Positions 56,173 through 64,000 of a DNA stretch of 64,000 nucleotides are shown here, piece by piece. This DNA comes from Ereboglobus sp. GTDB lineage: Bacteria; Verrucomicrobiota; Verrucomicrobiia; Opitutales; Opitutaceae. Each line of letters begins with the position of its first letter. Within the stretch, counting starts at the first letter, position 1. The position numbers and the translations under genes were made by a program. Location: the NCBI GenBank assembly GCA_029974595.1, contig JARKRC010000062.1, positions 1-64,000 on the forward strand, given 5' to 3'. Under the pieces are notes generated by a model. That model had not been told where the DNA came from, did no database searches, and saw nothing but the letters and a program-made list of their open reading frames with translations.

Positions 56173-57261
56173 TTATGCGTTCGCGGAAATTTGCGTCCAG
56201 AGCAGGGCGCTTTTTTCGCGCAGGATTTCGCGGGCGCGGGCGACTTCGCCTTCGCGGGCGGCGCGGTTTTTCTCGGCGATGCGCGCGAGGTCGTCGAGAT
56301 TGTAGATGAATACGTTTTCGATGCCGGCCACGGAAGGCTCGACATCGCGCGGCAGGGCGAGGTCGATGAAGAAGAGCGGCTGCGAGCGGCGCTTGCGCAT
56401 CGCGGCGTCCGCATCCGCGCGCGTAATCACGGCGCCGGGCGCGGCGGTGGAGCAGACGACGATGTCGTAGTCGGAGAGATGCGCGGCGACATGCTCGAAG
56501 GGCAGGGCGGTGGCGCCGAGATCGCGGGCGAGGGCCATGGCGCGTTCGAGCGTGCGACTGGAAACGGTGAGCGCGCCGGCGCCGCGGCTTTGGAACGCCT
56601 TCGCCGTTTTTTTGCTGATCTCGCCCGCGCCGACCAGAAGGATGCGCGAGCGGTCGAGTCCGCCGAAGATTTTCTGCGCGAGGTCAACGGCGACGCTGGC
56701 GATGCTGACCTGGCCCGCGGTGATGGCGGTGTTTGTGCGGACGTGCTTTGCGTATTGGAACGCCTTTTGAAAAATGCGGTTGAGCACGGGGCCGGTGGTG
56801 CGGCGCGCCTGCGCGTCGGCGTAGGCGTCCTTCACCTGGCCGAGGATTTCGGTTTCGCCGAGCATCTGCGAGTTGAGGCCGGAGGCGACTTCGAGGAGGT
56901 GCTGGATGGCGTTGCGCCCCGTGGCGTGCTGGCGGATGTCGCGGAAGACGTGTTCCGGAAAATCCTGGAACGCGCAAAAGTCCTCCTCGATGCGCGCGGC
57001 GGCGGCGGGCGTTTCGGCGAAACCGTAGATTTCGACGCGGTTGCAGGTGTTGAGAACGACGACTTCGCGCAGGCCGCTTATCGCGGCGAGGCGGGCTTGG
57101 AATGCGGGAATTTTTTTCTCGGTGAGGGCGAGTTTCTCGCGGAGCTCGAGCGGGGCGGTGTGGTGGTTGGCGCCGATGAAAAAGAAACCGGCGTCATGGC
57201 TGCCGTCCGCGTCCATTTCGCGAACCGGCGGGCGCTCCGTCGTTGTCGGGTCGTGACTCAT
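56173..57261 (-). CDS. hemA: Glutamyl-tRNA reductase
   Basis: The 362-residue NADPH enzyme makes glutamate-1-semialdehyde for tetrapyrroles. The catalytic Cys is in VVLNTCNRVEIYGFAET (about residue 73), SGLNSQMLGETEILGQVKDA is a conserved helix, and LLVGAGEISKKTAKAF is the nucleotide-binding fold. The usual C-terminal dimerisation domain seems short. Its start overlaps the stop of the upstream hemX-like gene by 4 bases (ATGA). Confidence 0.94.
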   Translation of the reverse strand: MSHDPTTTERPPVREMDADGSHDAGFFFIGANHHTAPLELREKLALTEKKIPAFQARLAAISGLREVVVLNTCNRVEIYGFAETPAAAARIEEDFCAFQDFPEHVFRDIRQHATGRNAIQHLLEVASGLNSQMLGETEILGQVKDAYADAQARRTTGPVLNRIFQKAFQYAKHVRTNTAITAGQVSIASVAVDLAQKIFGGLDRSRILLVGAGEISKKTAKAFQSRGAGALTVSSRTLERAMALARDLGATALPFEHVAAHLSDYDIVVCSTAAPGAVITRADADAAMRKRRSQPLFFIDLALPRDVEPSVAGIENVFIYNLDDLARIAEKNRAAREGEVARAREILREKSALLWTQISANA

Positions 57262-58103
57262 GGCTGTTGCGCGGCCGTGGCGACCGGACGGGGCGCGGGA
57301 TGGCTACTGACGGTGCCGAGCGAAAAAATCGCGACGGCAAAGAGAATGATGCTGGCCCACGCGAGCCGGCGAGCGAGCAGGATATTGGTGAGGCGCAGGA
57401 TGAGGAGCACGGTGTAAACGAGCCAGATCGCGGCGAGGAAAAACATGGATGAATTTGCATTGTAACCGGCGTTGCCCATCCAGTGGACGAGGCCGACCGG
57501 GATCGACGCGCCGAGCAGCGCCGAGCCGGTGGCAAGCAGGCGGATGTTGATCTGGTCGAGCGCGCGCATGGGCGGAAGAAACGAGAAGAGACCTCCCATC
57601 TGCTGCCGCTTGATGCTGAACCATTGCAGCAGATACATGACCGATGTGAGCGCGAGCAGGCCGAACACTCCATAGCTGAAAAGAGCGAGCGCGGCGTGAA
57701 ACTCGATCCATGCGCCGCCTCCAAACTGGCCGGCGCGCCGCACGGCATCCCATGAGGGCACAACGAGCGAGGTGATGCTGGTGGCCGCTGAAAATACGGC
57801 TGTGAAATAGCCCAGCAGGCTCAGCCGGAAAACAGGGCCGACGATGAAATAGAGCGCGGTCGCCGACCATGTTGTGAATTGCAAGATCTCAAATGTGTTG
57901 CCGATCGGGCAGCCGCCGGCGGCCCGCCCGCGCAGGTAGAGGCCGAAGGTTTGCACGAGAAAACCCGCCGCCATGATGAAAAACATGAAGCTGTTCGAAT
58001 GGCGTTTGCTGCGGATGAGCGAGACTGTCGCGAACAAAAAACCGCCCGAATAAAGAGCGGCTGCAATCCAGAGCCACGAACGGTCTGTGAGGATTTCTGT
58101 CAT
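57258..58103 (-). CDS. Cytochrome c assembly / HemX-family membrane protein
   Basis: The 281-residue protein has eight hydrophobic helices. Conserved parts include CPIGNTFEILQFTTWSA, EFHAALALFSYGVFGLLAL and the C-terminal HWMGNAGYNANSSMFFLAAI. The heme-handling tryptophan motif of true CcsA is not evident, so HemX/YpjD type fits better. In Bacillus HemX lowers HemA level; here too the gene is fused in an operon with hemA (4-base overlap). Confidence 0.85.
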   Translation of the reverse strand: MTEILTDRSWLWIAAALYSGGFLFATVSLIRSKRHSNSFMFFIMAAGFLVQTFGLYLRGRAAGGCPIGNTFEILQFTTWSATALYFIVGPVFRLSLLGYFTAVFSAATSITSLVVPSWDAVRRAGQFGGGAWIEFHAALALFSYGVFGLLALTSVMYLLQWFSIKRQQMGGLFSFLPPMRALDQINIRLLATGSALLGASIPVGLVHWMGNAGYNANSSMFFLAAIWLVYTVLLILRLTNILLARRLAWASIILFAVAIFSLGTVSSHPAPRPVATAAQQP

Positions 58104-58194
58104 TCGTGTCGATTAGATGAGAATGTCGGGGCAAAGCGCAAGACGTCGCGTGCAAGGAAAACATGAGGGGAGAACGCTCATTTCCAGTTGTGAT

Positions 58195-60153
58195 TCATTT
58201 GTTTTTGCCGAGCAAGAGCCGCAATGCGTTCAGGCACACGACCACGGAGCTGCCCTCGTGGGCGATCACGCCGAGCCAGAGCGGGACGATGCCGAGGATC
58301 GAGCCCGCCGCCATCACGACCACCACGCCGAGCGAAACGGCGAGGTTCTGGCGGATGATGTGCTTCGCGCGGCGGCTCAGGCGGAACGCGGCGAGCACGT
58401 TTTCGATGCGGTCGTGCATCAATATCACCTCGGCCTGTTCGAGGGCGGCGTCGCTGCCGCGCGCGCCCATCGCAATCGACACGTCGGCGGCGGCGAGGCA
58501 GGGCGCGTCGTTCACGCCGTCGCCGACCATGGCGATGCGCCTGCCCTGTTCGCGGAAATCCTGGATCGCGGCGACCTTGCCCTCCGGCGAAAGTCCGGAG
58601 CGGACTTCGTCGATGCCGATTTCGCGCGCCACGGTTTCGGCGGCATGGCGGCGGTCGCCGGTGAGCATGACGGTGCGCACGCCGCCGGCGCGCAGCTTGT
58701 CGAGCGTGGGGCGCGAGGTTTCGCGAATCTGGTCGCGGAGCAAAATGCGGCCGGCCACGCCGTCGCCGGCAATCCAGACTTCGGTCAGATCGGGCGCGGA
58801 AGGAGGGAGCCTGGCAATGTGTTCGCCGATCACGCTGCCGGCGGAAGCGAGCAATTCGCGGCGGCCCAGCAGCACGGGAATGCCGCCCACGATGCCTTTC
58901 AGCCCCATGCCGGTGAGCGATTCGAATTGCCCGACATCTTCAAGTTGCAGGCCTTTGCTCCTGGCGCGGCGCACAATGGCGCGGGCAAGCGGATGCTTGG
59001 AGTTCGCCTCCAGCGCGCCGGCGAGGCGGAGCACATCGCGTTCGCGTCCGGGCGGAAAACTTTCGACGCTGATCACGCTGGGTTCGCCCGTCGTCAGCGT
59101 GCCGGTCTTGTCGAGGGCGATGACAGTCACCTCCGCGAGTTTTTCAATCGCCGCGCCGCCGCGGAAAAGCACGCCGTGTTTCGCGCCCCATGCGATGGCG
59201 GCGAGGATGGCTGATGGGATTGAGAGCACCAGCGCGCACGGACTCATGACGACAAGCAGCGTCATCGCGCGATAAAAGGCCGAGGTCGTTTCGCCGCCGC
59301 GAAAGGGCGGGGCGCCGAAACCGAGCCACCAGACGAAAAACATCAGCGCCGTCCCTCCCAGTGCGAAAAGCGTGTAGCGTCCGCCAAATTTATCCGTGAA
59401 GCGTTCGCTCGGCGCGCGTAATTTTTGCGCGGTCTGGATGAGGCGAATGATTTTTTGCAGCGTGCTTTCCGAGGGCAGTTTTGTGACCTCGAAATCGAGC
59501 ACGCCCCACAGGTTGATGGTGCCGCTGAAAACCGCGGAGCCGCTTTGTTTGTCAACCGGCGCAGCCTCGCCGGTGAGCGTGGATTCGTCGCACGCGCTTT
59601 CGCCCTTGATGACGGTGCCGTCCGCCGGAAACGCCTCGCCCGGCTTTACGCGGACGCGATTGCCGACGGCGAGCGCTTCGACTTGCACGGTGGTTTCGCC
59701 GCCCGAGCCGTCGAGCAATGTCGCCGTTTTTGGCGCGCTGTCGAGAAGCGAGCTGACTTCGCGCTGCGTGCGATCCATCGCGTAGGCCTCCATCGCGCCC
59801 GCGCCGGAAAAGAGAAACAGCAGCAGCACCGCCTCGTGCCATGCGCCGATGCACACCGCGCCCACGGCGACCGCAAGCATGAGAAAGTGGATGTCCAGCG
59901 TGCGCGATTTGAGGTTTTCCCACGAATCCTTGGCTGCATCGAAACCACCCGCGATGAGCGCCGCGCCGTAAAGCGCTTTCGCCAGCCAGAGGGGGCCGAT
60001 GGCAAGGCGCTCCGCCGCGAAGCCCGCCACGCCGAGCACCGCGCAGGCCGCCGCGCACCAGGCGAGCGCGCGCCAGTCCCCGTCGTGGTGATGATGACCG
60101 TGCCCGTATCCGCCGTGGTCATGGTCGTGGGCGTGCTCGCAAGATATTGACAT
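58195..60153 (-). CDS. Heavy-metal P1B-type ATPase (Zn/Cd/Co type)
   Basis: The 652-residue pump exports metal ions using ATP. The N-terminus has no CxxC metal domain; instead it is His-rich (CEHAHDHDHGGYGHGHHHHDG, residues 5-25). The core shows CDESTLTGEAAPV, the membrane metal motif VVMSPCALVLSIP (SPC), the phosphorylation site ALDKTGTLTTGEP, KHPLARAIV, and MVGDGVNDAPCL. SPC is the Zn/Cd/Co signature. ATG 60153 was chosen over the upstream frame, which would overlap the divergent regulator. Confidence 0.94.
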   Translation of the reverse strand: MSISCEHAHDHDHGGYGHGHHHHDGDWRALAWCAAACAVLGVAGFAAERLAIGPLWLAKALYGAALIAGGFDAAKDSWENLKSRTLDIHFLMLAVAVGAVCIGAWHEAVLLLFLFSGAGAMEAYAMDRTQREVSSLLDSAPKTATLLDGSGGETTVQVEALAVGNRVRVKPGEAFPADGTVIKGESACDESTLTGEAAPVDKQSGSAVFSGTINLWGVLDFEVTKLPSESTLQKIIRLIQTAQKLRAPSERFTDKFGGRYTLFALGGTALMFFVWWLGFGAPPFRGGETTSAFYRAMTLLVVMSPCALVLSIPSAILAAIAWGAKHGVLFRGGAAIEKLAEVTVIALDKTGTLTTGEPSVISVESFPPGRERDVLRLAGALEANSKHPLARAIVRRARSKGLQLEDVGQFESLTGMGLKGIVGGIPVLLGRRELLASAGSVIGEHIARLPPSAPDLTEVWIAGDGVAGRILLRDQIRETSRPTLDKLRAGGVRTVMLTGDRRHAAETVAREIGIDEVRSGLSPEGKVAAIQDFREQGRRIAMVGDGVNDAPCLAAADVSIAMGARGSDAALEQAEVILMHDRIENVLAAFRLSRRAKHIIRQNLAVSLGVVVVMAAGSILGIVPLWLGVIAHEGSSVVVCLNALRLLLGKNK

Positions 60154-60259
60154 GCTGGAGGAGCATACCCCCACACCCCATATTGACAAGTTGAAAACAT
60201 TCTGAAAATCTCGCGCCAGGATACACGATCTCATTTTCACAAACGAAAGGTCTGCCGCC
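60154..60259. promoter_or_regulatory. Divergent promoter/operator of the metal pump and its repressor
   Basis: For the minus strand, TTGTCA and TATGCT are spaced 16 bases apart with the G-rich ATGGGGTGTGGGGGTAT between them. G-tract sites of this kind are typical for CsoR-family repressors. For the plus strand TTGACA (60182-60187) is a possible -35 for the repressor gene. Binding was not shown. Confidence 0.5.
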
Positions 60260-60544
60260 ATGAACGACATTCATCACCACCCCGAAAAGGAAACAAAGGC
60301 CTTGCAGGCGCGCGTGCGCAAAATCGCCGGCCAGATCAACGGCATCGAGCGCATGCTTCTGGCCGACCGCGATTGCGCGGAGATTTTGCTGCAACTGCTC
60401 TCCGTGCGAAAAGCGATCAAGTCGCTTTCGGAAAAAATAATCCACGCGCACATCCGCGATTGCATCGACGGCGCGAGCAGCGGCTCCGACGTCAAGCGAC
60501 GCATCAGGGAGCTGACGAGCGTGCTGGAGCGATACGTGGATTGA
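60260..60544 (+). CDS. CsoR/RcnR-family metal-sensing repressor
   Basis: The 94-residue protein is all helical. VRKIAGQINGIERMLLADRDCAEILLQL and the metal-ligand region IIHAHIRDCI (His-x3-Cys) are the family core; the N-terminus NDIHHHPEKE is His-rich as in RcnR-type nickel/cobalt sensors. CsoR-type Cys-His-Cys ligands are also present, so the sensed metal cannot be fixed. It is divergent from the metal ATPase, which it very likely controls. Confidence 0.9.
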   Translation: MNDIHHHPEKETKALQARVRKIAGQINGIERMLLADRDCAEILLQLLSVRKAIKSLSEKIIHAHIRDCIDGASSGSDVKRRIRELTSVLERYVD

Positions 60545-60786
60545 GGCGGAGGGGAGGGCGCAGCCTCAGCATGAGCGCGACGGTGTGCGGCCAGCCGTAT
60601 GAAACGCTGGAGGAAAAGGCGCGTTCGGATGCCCCAAGCACGCCAAAGGCGTACGTCTGAAAATCACGGGTTGAGTGGCACGGGCGACTCGCCCGTGTTC
60701 TGAAGACACGGGCAGGATGCCCGTGCCACCCGACCCGCTTACGTCTTTCCTCCAGCTTCTATATTCTACCTCCTATATTCTGTATT
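60545..60786. repeat. Intergenic dispersed repeats (CACGGGC and TATTCTAC families)
   Basis: GGCACGGGCGACTCGCCCGTG (60678-60698) and CACGGGCAGGATGCCCGTGCC (60707-60727) form overlapping hairpins; CTATATTCTACCTCCTATATTC and more TATTC units precede the murJ stop. I see no gene in this 240-base gap. Confidence 0.65.
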
Positions 60787-62400
60787 CTACTTCGCTTTCG
60801 CGTCAGCGACTCTTCCCAGTTTCCGCAGGAGCATCGCTCGCAATTCCTCGCGGCCATCGACGCGGAGCAGCCACGCCAGCGCGGCGTAAATGGCGATGCC
60901 CGCGGCAATCAGCAGCGACAGCCCGGCGACATCGTGCCATTTCGTATGCGGCATCCCGCCCGACCATGCGGCCCATCCGAGCCAGACCGCGCCGGCCATG
61001 AGCGCGCTTGCAACGAGGATTTTGGCGAGGTCGCGCCCGATGTGGTGAAATGCCATGCCGGGAGCTTTCCGGGTGAGTCGCGCTTGTAAAAACACGGCTT
61101 GCGCGACGATGGCCGCATTGCCTGCGATGGCGAGGCCGGCAGTCGAGAGCGGGCCCATCAGCGCGAGGCTGAGCACGATGTTCACGACAAAGCTCAGCAG
61201 CGCGGCCCACACGGGCGTCACGGTGTCGCGCCGCGCGTAGAAGGCGCGCAGCACCAGGTTCACGAAGGAGAAAAACGGAAGCCCCGCCGCGTAGATTGCG
61301 AGCACGGGGGCCATGGCGAGCGTATCTCCCGCGACAAACTCGCCGCGCTGGAACAGGAGCCGGACGAGCGGCACGGCGAGCACGCCAAGCCCCGCTGCGG
61401 CGGGGATGTTGATGAGGAGGATCAGACGTATGCCTTTCCGGTATGCGCCCGTCATGCCGGCCTCGTCGTTTTGCGCGGCGAAGCGGGAGATGAGCGGAAA
61501 CACGACCGTCGAGACCGCCACCGCGAACACGCCGACGGGCAGCTCCATCAGGCGCTGAGCAAAATTGAGGAGCGCGACCGCGCCTTCGTTGAGCGAAAGG
61601 CCGATGTAACGCGCCACCGTCATGTTGATCAGATACACGGCCGAACCGAGCACGGTCGGCGCCATCAGTCGGAAAATGGCGCGGACAGGCTCGCTGAGCT
61701 CCAGGGAAAAACGCGGACGCCAGCCCTCGCGCAGCAACGCCCAGCAGGGCACTGCCATTTGTCCGATGCCGCCCAAAAGCACGCCGGCGCAAAGCGCGTA
61801 AACCTGGCACATTTTTGCGTCGTGTCCGGAGCCCGGCCACAACTTTGCACCGAGCCAGAGCAGGCCGATCATCGCGATGTTGAGCCAGATGGGCGAAAGC
61901 GCCGGCTCGAGGAAGCGTCCGAGCGATTGCAGCGCCCCGCTGAACACGGCGGCGAGGCATACGAATAGCAGGTAGGGAAACAGGACGACCGTCATGTTTC
62001 CGCTCAAAAGCCAGAGGCGGATGGCGCTCTCGTCGCTGACAAAAAGGCGTGCCGCCGCCTCAAGCCACGCGGGCTGGCTGAAAAAAATCATCGCCGTCGC
62101 CACGAGCGCGCCGCACACGACGAGGAGCCAGCTCGCGACTTGGTTGACCAAAACAAACGCTCCCGCGCGCTGGCGTTGTTCGAGTTCGATATTGAGCGTC
62201 GGCACGAACGCCGCCGTCAGAGATCCTTCGCCGAGCAGGCGGCGGAAAAGATTCGGCAATTGATACGCCGTGAAAAATGCCGAGGAGATGCCGGTCAGCC
62301 CGAAAACCGCCGCCGTCTGCACGTCGCGAACAAGACCGAGCACGCGGGACACCAAGGTGGCGCCGGATACCAAGCCTATGTTTTTGAGATTTTTCGACAC
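60787..62400 (-). CDS. murJ: Lipid II flippase MurJ
   Basis: The protein of about 537 residues has 13-14 membrane helices and flips the peptidoglycan precursor across the inner membrane. The N-terminus KNLKNIGLVSGATLVSRVLGLVRDVQTAAVFG and the loop LPNLFRRLLGEGSLTAAFVPTL are MviN/MurJ signatures. A GTG start at 62400 gives the usual N-terminus MSKNLKNIG; a TTG at 62436 gives 12 more residues. No other cell-wall genes are beside it. Confidence 0.93.
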   Translation of the reverse strand: MSKNLKNIGLVSGATLVSRVLGLVRDVQTAAVFGLTGISSAFFTAYQLPNLFRRLLGEGSLTAAFVPTLNIELEQRQRAGAFVLVNQVASWLLVVCGALVATAMIFFSQPAWLEAAARLFVSDESAIRLWLLSGNMTVVLFPYLLFVCLAAVFSGALQSLGRFLEPALSPIWLNIAMIGLLWLGAKLWPGSGHDAKMCQVYALCAGVLLGGIGQMAVPCWALLREGWRPRFSLELSEPVRAIFRLMAPTVLGSAVYLINMTVARYIGLSLNEGAVALLNFAQRLMELPVGVFAVAVSTVVFPLISRFAAQNDEAGMTGAYRKGIRLILLINIPAAAGLGVLAVPLVRLLFQRGEFVAGDTLAMAPVLAIYAAGLPFFSFVNLVLRAFYARRDTVTPVWAALLSFVVNIVLSLALMGPLSTAGLAIAGNAAIVAQAVFLQARLTRKAPGMAFHHIGRDLAKILVASALMAGAVWLGWAAWSGGMPHTKWHDVAGLSLLIAAGIAIYAALAWLLRVDGREELRAMLLRKLGRVADAKAK

Positions 62401-62487
62401 GCCCGCATTTGTCGCGACGCGGGCGGCGGCTAGCAAGATATTTGGCTCAGGGCTCGCAGGCTGCGATTGCCCGGAGGGAATCGGGCA

Positions 62488-62955
62488 TTATTTTTTCTGC
62501 ACGAACTCGATCCGGAGCGATCCGGAGCCGGTGAAGATCAGGCGTTCCTTGTCGAGCTTGGCATGGCTCATTTTGGCGAAATCCTGCAAATAGAGGTGCT
62601 CGCGGCTCATCGCCTCGGCCGGGCCGGCCATCATGGTCGAGGCCAGTCTTGGCGCGGGGTCAATCTCGCCGGCCTCGGTGAAAGTGAATGAACCCATGTA
62701 ACGGTTGACGCCGGCGAAACCGGCAACGCGGTTTTCCTCCGCAAACGTGATGTCGATCGGGCCGGGATCCTGGACGCTGCCGTCGGGCGAAGTCCATTTG
62801 TCCAGTTTCCAAGCCTGGCCCGCGAGGCTGCCGATGACGGCCTTGGAAGTCACGGCGCCGGCTGCGTCCGATGAAGAAGAGCCGGATGACGGGCACCCGC
62901 AAAGAAGAAGCGCGGCGCCGAGGGACAGGAGGATGCAAGCAATTTTGATTCTCAT
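62488..62955 (-). CDS. META-domain lipoprotein
   Basis: The 155-residue lipoprotein has a signal with lipobox ALLLCGC (Cys about residue 20), a Ser-rich linker, and a META (DUF306) domain: SLAGQAWKLDKWTSPDGSV, ITFAEENRVAGFAGVNRYMG and the C-terminal LIFTGSGSLRIEFVQ. META proteins (HslJ-like) are outer-membrane lipoproteins of uncertain function, sometimes linked to stress or antibiotic tolerance. ATG 62955 begins MRIKIACILLS. Confidence 0.88.
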   Translation of the reverse strand: MRIKIACILLSLGAALLLCGCPSSGSSSSDAAGAVTSKAVIGSLAGQAWKLDKWTSPDGSVQDPGPIDITFAEENRVAGFAGVNRYMGSFTFTEAGEIDPAPRLASTMMAGPAEAMSREHLYLQDFAKMSHAKLDKERLIFTGSGSLRIEFVQKK

Positions 62956-63139
62956 CCTCCCTTTGAACAGGGAATTGGGCTGTGGTTTCATTTTTGCTGA
63001 TTCAAATTTTCAAAATGCCTTGGGAAAGTCGGAAAGCGATTGTTCGGACGCGAAGGAATGGCAGGGCAGGGCGCGACCGTGGATTTTTCCTTTTCAACGA
63101 ATCTTGTTCGGCCCTGACTGTTGGTTTTCATTTTTTCCC
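62956..63139. other. Divergent gap between META lipoprotein and trpS
   Basis: The stretch likely holds both promoters. No gene or strong repeat is visible. Confidence 0.3.
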
Positions 63140-64000
63140 ATGCGCATTCTCACAGGCATCCAACCATCGGGCACGCTTCACATCGGCAATTACTTCGGCG
63201 CCATCAAGCCGGCGGTCGAGCTGCAGGCGCGCGGCGATGCGTTCTACTTCGTCGCCGACTACCACTCGATGACCACGCTCACCGATCCGGCGCAGCGGCG
63301 CAAAAACGTCCTCAACGTCGCGCTCGATTTTCTTGCGTGCGGGCTCGATCCGGCGCGCAGCGTTTTCTGGGTGCAAAGCGCCGTGCCGGAAGTGTGCGAG
63401 CTCACCTGGCTGCTCGGCACTGTCGCGCCGATGGGGCTCATCGAGCGCGCTCACAGTTACAAGGACAAGCTGGCCCACGGTTTTTCGCCGAGTTTCGGAT
63501 TGTTTGCGTATCCGGTGCTCATGGCCGCGGATATTTTGCTGTTTAACTCGAATCTCGTCCCGGTCGGCAAGGACCAGAAGCAGCACTTGGAGATCACGCG
63601 CGACATCGCCATCAAATTCAATCTCACCTACGGCGAGGTGTTCACGATTCCCGAGTCGGAAATCCGCGAGGATGTCGCCACCGTGCCCGGACTCGACGGC
63701 CAGAAAATGAGCAAGAGCTACGGCAACACCATCGACATTTTCGGCGACGAAAAAGCCATGCGGAAAAAAATCATGGGCATCGTCATGGACAGCCGCACGC
63801 CACAGGAGCCGAAGCCGGACGCGGACAAAAACCTCGCGATCCAGCTCTTGAAATTATTCGCGCCTGCCGATGTCGCGAAGGAAACCGAGGAACGCTTGCG
63901 CGCGGGCGGGCTTGGTTATGGCGATTTGAAAAAGATGCTGTTCGAGCACTACTGGAGTTACTTTGCCGCCGCGCGCGCCAAGCGGACGGAGCTGGCTGCG
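63140..64000 (+). CDS. trpS: Tryptophanyl-tRNA synthetase (3' end outside the window)
   Basis: The first 287 codons are present. RILTGIQPSGTLHIGNYFGAI carries the HIGH motif, YFVADYHSMTTL and HSYKDKLAHGFSPSFGLFAYP follow, and GLDGQKMSKSYGNTID holds the KMSKS motif. The frame is open to the last base, so the gene runs past the window end. The start at 63140 gives the usual N-terminus. Confidence 0.96.
   Translation, partial: MRILTGIQPSGTLHIGNYFGAIKPAVELQARGDAFYFVADYHSMTTLTDPAQRRKNVLNVALDFLACGLDPARSVFWVQSAVPEVCELTWLLGTVAPMGLIERAHSYKDKLAHGFSPSFGLFAYPVLMAADILLFNSNLVPVGKDQKQHLEITRDIAIKFNLTYGEVFTIPESEIREDVATVPGLDGQKMSKSYGNTIDIFGDEKAMRKKIMGIVMDSRTPQEPKPDADKNLAIQLLKLFAPADVAKETEERLRAGGLGYGDLKKMLFEHYWSYFAAARAKRTELAA

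Noticed and set aside
55213-57417. A 734-residue plus-strand frame across thiM, the riboswitch and hemA
   Set aside because: It is antisense to two certain genes and a TPP riboswitch; no family motif.

Overview
The window reads as a high-GC, Gram-negative bacterial chromosome segment. The gene set fits the phylum Verrucomicrobiota, probably class Opitutae: a long IspG with a central insertion, a Rho with a very long low-complexity N-terminus, FloA/NfeD, DUF481 barrels, RCC1-type surface proteins, and many dispersed inverted repeats between genes. This placement is inference from gene style; no rRNA or other marker confirms it. I found no tRNA, rRNA or CRISPR array.

Layout. 1-4.3 kb: a secreted RCC1/Ig-like protein coupled to a small membrane protein, behind a structured leader (copy A). 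4.4-30.2 kb: housekeeping genes, namely an M42 peptidase, a DEAD-box helicase, dnaA with a candidate origin, ispG, an SDR, nth, nadK, a DUF481 barrel, LOG and NUDIX enzymes, nfeD-nfeD-floA, an aldose epimerase, tatA, smr, a TSUP permease, glnS, and the sulfate-activation set cysC-cysD-cysN. 30.6-38.2 kb: a 7569-bp transposon. It has 22-bp terminal inverted repeats, a perfect 8-bp target duplication, an IS1595/ISXO2-type transposase itself split by a TnpB element, and cargo genes for a regulator and envelope proteins. It has cut a GIY-YIG nuclease gene in two. 39.1-47.1 kb: acylphosphatase, comM, an HD hydrolase, coaE, rho, parA and a secreted hydrolase. 47.2-51.5 kb: two ABC-2 permeases, with a surface-protein gene and its structured leader (copy B) lying between them. 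51.5-64 kb: rnc, pfkA, the TPP-riboswitch operon thiM-thiE-thiD, hemA with a hemX-like gene, a metal P-type ATPase divergent from a CsoR-family repressor, murJ, a META lipoprotein and the start of trpS.

Three things stand out. First, a leader of about 250 nt occurs twice (4029-4279 minus, 48209-48467 plus). It has compensatory base changes in several stems, a similarly placed promoter, and a final stem abutting the AUG. The two nearby secreted proteins also share a Gly/Asn-rich, Pro, hydrophobic, Arg-rich C-terminal tail. Together this looks like a small surface-protein regulon with an undescribed cis-regulatory RNA. Second, the transposon is precisely delimited and carries cargo; removing it with one target copy restores an intact nuclease reading frame. 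Third, dispersed GAATGCGG-type and AAATCCC-type repeats have gone in-frame into the essential genes glnS (once) and ispG (twice).
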